Below, one piece after another: positions 61,479-64,000 of a stretch of 64,000 bases of DNA. Each line of letters opens with the position of its first letter. The first letter of the stretch is position 1. The stretch comes from Minicystis rosea (GTDB lineage: Bacteria > Myxococcota_A > Polyangia > Polyangiales > Polyangiaceae): assembly GCA_001931535.1 (NCBI GenBank), contig CP016211.1, positions 7,239,703-7,303,702 of the forward strand, read 5' to 3'. Made by a program: the position numbers and the translations under genes. The notes below the pieces were generated by a model that saw only the letters and a list, made by a program, of their open reading frames with translations, had not been told where the DNA came from and made no database searches.

Positions 61479-62063
61479 CTAAGGCATGATCCCCTTGCCT
61501 TGGAGCTGATGGACGCTCGCGGGATCCACGTTCACGGGCGGGGGCTGCGAGAACGCCGCCGAGACGGCGAGCGAGGCCGCGTAAATCAGGCCGATCGCAG
61601 CGACCCACATCCCGATGCGGGTGCTCGTCTTGAGGGCGCTGGGCGCCGTGTCGAAAGGCACGAGCTGCGCGCGGATCTGCACGGGGCCGAGCACCAGCAC
61701 GGCGCGCTCGCCTTCGCGAAGCTCCATCCGGTGCGGCCCGATCATCAGCCGGGGGATCCCGTCCGATCCGTGCAAACGAGCGCGGGCGCGGTTGGGGAGG
61801 TGGAGCACGTACGTCCCTGATCGCACCTCCCCCACGAGGAACGGGTGTCCTCCGAGCTCGCGCGACGGGATGCGGGCGATGGCATCGCCGACGCTCCCGA
61901 CCCACGCCGTGCCGCCGTCCCGCAGGTGGCGCACGCCGACCACGTCCTTACCGCGCATCGCCACCAGCTCCAGCGCGAGACGTCCGCGCGGACGGCGGCT
62001 CGAATTGCTCGTGGACTCAATCTCGGCGTGTTTTGGCCTCACGCTGCCGACAGGCTCCGACAT
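61479..62063 (-). CDS. GltG/AgmX-like N-terminal domain protein with C-terminal membrane helix
   Basis: A 194-aa protein. The middle part has VVGVRHLRDGGTAWVGSVG, a V-L-H-L-P segment and a final LREGERAVLVLGPVQIRAQLVPF, which resembles the FHA-like N-terminal domain of myxobacterial gliding-motility proteins GltG/AgmX. A single membrane helix (RIGMWVAAIGLIYAASLAVSAAF) is near the C-terminus, followed by a short tail. The TonB-like C-terminal part of GltG is absent. Start at 62063. The match is from pattern memory only. Confidence 0.6.
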   Translation of the reverse strand: MSEPVGSVRPKHAEIESTSNSSRRPRGRLALELVAMRGKDVVGVRHLRDGGTAWVGSVGDAIARIPSRELGGHPFLVGEVRSGTYVLHLPNRARARLHGSDGIPRLMIGPHRMELREGERAVLVLGPVQIRAQLVPFDTAPSALKTSTRIGMWVAAIGLIYAASLAVSAAFSQPPPVNVDPASVHQLQGKGIMP

Positions 62064-62209
62064 CCGGTTCCCCCTCGGGAGGACACCAGCAAGGACCTCG
62101 CCGCTCACTGGCCGTGATCGCACGTCTCCAGGCGGGCCACCCGAAGCCGCCTTTGGCGTGGGGTGCGCAAATCCGTGGCAAGCGCTCGCCTCTGGTATAG
62201 ATCGCGGGC

Positions 62210-63151
62210 GTGAGAAAACGGCCGCTCGGAAAGACGGGAATCGAGGTATCCGAGCTGTCGCTGGGGACTTGGGGGCTCTCCGGCGACGGTTATGGACCGA
62301 TGGTGGAAGCCGAGGTCGATCGGGTGATCGATCGCGCGCTCGCCGCCGGCATCGATCTGTTCGACACGGCCGACGTGTACGGCAAAGGGAGTATGGAGCG
62401 CCGCCTGGGCGAGCGCCTGCCGGCCGCGTCGACGTACGTCGCCACCAAGATCGGGACGGACCTGACGATCGTCCCTCCACAGAAGCGCTTCGATCTCGAT
62501 TACCTCCGCCCGGCCTTCGAAGCCTCGCGCGATCGCCTCCGGCGCGAGACGCTCGACATCGTGCTCCTGCACAACCCGACCATGCTCGCCATGAGCAAGA
62601 GCGAGCCCTTCGACTTCCTGAAGGAGCTGAAGCGTCTCGGCGCCGTGCGCGCGTGGGGTGTCTCGGCGGGCACGGCCGAGGTGGCGCGCGCCGCCATCCG
62701 CCACGGCGCCGAGGTGATCGAGCTCGCGTACAACGTCTTCGTCGCCGCCGATCTGCACGGCCTGCGCGACATCCTCGCGGAGAGCGGCGTCGCCGTGCTC
62801 GCGCGCTCGGTGCTCGCGCACGGCTTGCTCGCCGGTCAGTGGAGCCCGGAGCGCGAGTTCTACGACGGCGATCATCGCAACGATCGCTGGACGGCGAACG
62901 ACCTCAAGACGCGCATCGGCCAGCTCGACGCGCTCCGCCCGCTCGTGACGGGCCCCGTGCTCTCCGTGCGCGCGGCGGCGCTGCGCTTCGTGCTCGCCAA
63001 CGCGCAGGTCTCGTCCGCCGTGCTCGGGCCGCGCTCGGTGGCGCAGCTCGATCAGCTCGTCCGTGAGGCTGGATCCGGCCCGCCGTACCTGCGCGACACG
63101 GCGCTCGCGGAGCTCTCGGCCCGACTGCGCGCAGTCGGGGTGGTGGTCTGA
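62210..63151 (+). CDS. Aldo/keto reductase
   Basis: A 313-aa NADPH-dependent reductase. Start codon GTG, MRKRPLGKTGIEVSELSLGT. Catalytic tetrad in place: Asp52 and Tyr57 (LFDTADVYGKG), Lys80 (VATKIG) and His121 (LLHNP). Substrate unknown. It lies 3 bp upstream of the phosphatase gene, so the two are probably co-transcribed and translationally coupled. Confidence 0.93.
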   Translation: MRKRPLGKTGIEVSELSLGTWGLSGDGYGPMVEAEVDRVIDRALAAGIDLFDTADVYGKGSMERRLGERLPAASTYVATKIGTDLTIVPPQKRFDLDYLRPAFEASRDRLRRETLDIVLLHNPTMLAMSKSEPFDFLKELKRLGAVRAWGVSAGTAEVARAAIRHGAEVIELAYNVFVAADLHGLRDILAESGVAVLARSVLAHGLLAGQWSPEREFYDGDHRNDRWTANDLKTRIGQLDALRPLVTGPVLSVRAAALRFVLANAQVSSAVLGPRSVAQLDQLVREAGSGPPYLRDTALAELSARLRAVGVVV

Positions 63152-63154
63152 AGA

Positions 63155-63976
63155 ATGGATACCGATCGCGAGCTTGCCGAGGTCCTGCGCATCGCCCGCT
63201 TGGCGAGCGAGCGCGTCTCCGCCGTCTACGCCACGCCTTTCACGGTCGAGCTGAAGGGCCCGGGTGATCCCGTCACCCGCGCCGATCGCGAGGCCAACGA
63301 GATCATCTGTCGCGCGCTCGAAGCCTCGTTCCCCGGCGACGCCATCCTCGCCGAGGAGAGCGTGCCCACGAGCGCCGACGAGATCGCCCGCCTCGTCGCC
63401 AAGGAGCGTGTCTGGTACGTCGATCCGCTCGACGGCACGCGCGAGTTCGCCGATCGCAACGGCGAGTTCTGCGTGATGGTCGGCCTCGCCGTCGGCGGCC
63501 GCGCCTTGCTCGGCGTGCTCGTCATGCCGGTGAACGGCGAGGCCCTCGCCGGCCGCGTCGGCGCCGCTGCGTTCCGCGAGGATGCCGACGGCAAGCGCGC
63601 GCCGCTCCGGGTCAACGACACCCACGATCCCCGCGCCGCGACCATCGTCATCTCGCGCTCGCATCGCCCCGCGATCGTCGATCCCGTGGTCGAGCGCCTC
63701 GGCATCGCGCGCGTCGTTCCCTGCGGATCGGTCGGCGTGAAGGTGGCGCGCATCTGCGGCGGGATGGCCGATCTCTACGTGCACGGCGGGAGCGGCGCGA
63801 AGCGCTGGGACACGTGCGCGCCGGAGGCCGTGCTCGTCGCCGCCGGTGGTCGCTTCACCGATCTCTCGGGTCGATCGATCGACTACGCATGCCCCGATCT
63901 GCCGGTACGTCATGGCATCGTCGCCACCAACGGCGCGCTCCACGACGCCGTGATCGCCGTCACGCACGCGGCTTGA
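63155..63976 (+). CDS. Inositol monophosphatase / CysQ-like 3'(2'),5'-bisphosphate nucleotidase
   Basis: A 273-aa Mg-dependent phosphatase. Metal ligands are Glu67/Glu68 (ILAEES), Asp90 and Asp93 (VDPLDGTREF) and Asp219 (KRWDTCAPEAVL). The TREF after the DGT box and WDTCAPEA favour a CysQ/PAP phosphatase over a pure inositol phosphatase. It would recycle 3'-phosphoadenosine 5'-phosphate from sulfate assimilation. The start lies 3 bp after the aldo/keto reductase stop. Confidence 0.9.
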   Translation: MDTDRELAEVLRIARLASERVSAVYATPFTVELKGPGDPVTRADREANEIICRALEASFPGDAILAEESVPTSADEIARLVAKERVWYVDPLDGTREFADRNGEFCVMVGLAVGGRALLGVLVMPVNGEALAGRVGAAAFREDADGKRAPLRVNDTHDPRAATIVISRSHRPAIVDPVVERLGIARVVPCGSVGVKVARICGGMADLYVHGGSGAKRWDTCAPEAVLVAAGGRFTDLSGRSIDYACPDLPVRHGIVATNGALHDAVIAVTHAA

Positions 63977-64000
63977 TCGCGGCGCCGCGCGCGTCGCCAT

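Overview
The window is a high-GC bacterial chromosome segment that most resembles a myxobacterium of the Polyangiales (Polyangium, Sorangium or Minicystis type). This rests on gene content, not on a marker gene: many Gly/Ser-rich lipoproteins, a MYXO-CTERM-like sorting tail, Stig1-type cysteine repeats, Ser/Thr kinases with coiled-coil or AAA/TPR extensions, an ECF41-like sigma factor, a VipB/TssC sheath protein and GltG/AgmX-like and TypA/Lon housekeeping genes. No rRNA, tRNA, CRISPR array or intact transposon was found.

Layout. 0-6.4 kb: the end of an SDR gene, a Cys-rich surface protein, then a scarred stretch with two different IS110-type transposase remnants and a frameshifted WD40 remnant around a hybrid sensor kinase. 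6.4-16.5 kb: a GNAT acetyltransferase, an orphan T6SS-type sheath gene tssC, a large Stig1/choice-of-anchor lipoprotein, a multi-pass protein with a GIDE-like tail, an M13 metallopeptidase and a tiny CxxC protein. 16.6-26 kb: a membrane H+-pyrophosphatase, a Ser/Thr kinase, a membrane histidine kinase, and a DJ-1/PfpI gene divergent from a LysR regulator. 26-33.5 kb: a frameshifted lipoprotein, a membrane metallophosphoesterase, an HdeD-like protein, an L,D-transpeptidase, a 21-bp repeat tract, a Cys-rich lipoprotein and a PaaI thioesterase. 33.6-46 kb: typA and lon, then a minus-strand cluster (membrane MutS-like ATPase, phytoene-desaturase-like FAD oxidoreductase, ECF41-like sigma factor), small ORFs, a lipoprotein and DNA polymerase IV. 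46-55 kb: an unrecognised 533-aa protein and a redox/iron island. 55-64 kb: cysteine synthase family enzyme, a giant kinase-AAA-TPR protein, two envelope proteins, an aldo/keto reductase and a CysQ-like phosphatase.

The most coherent multi-gene unit is 48.0-54.9 kb. Three tightly spaced lipoprotein genes encode a di-heme oxidoreductase, an imelysin/EfeO (M75) protein and a ferritin-like di-iron protein with a Cys-rich N-terminal region. Divergently, a secreted beta-propeller/di-heme cytochrome c gene carries a near-perfect Shine-Dalgarno. Together they suggest periplasmic or outer-surface iron oxidation, uptake or peroxide handling; this is inference from family membership and gene order. Many gene ends are marked by long perfect hairpins, several placed between convergent genes.
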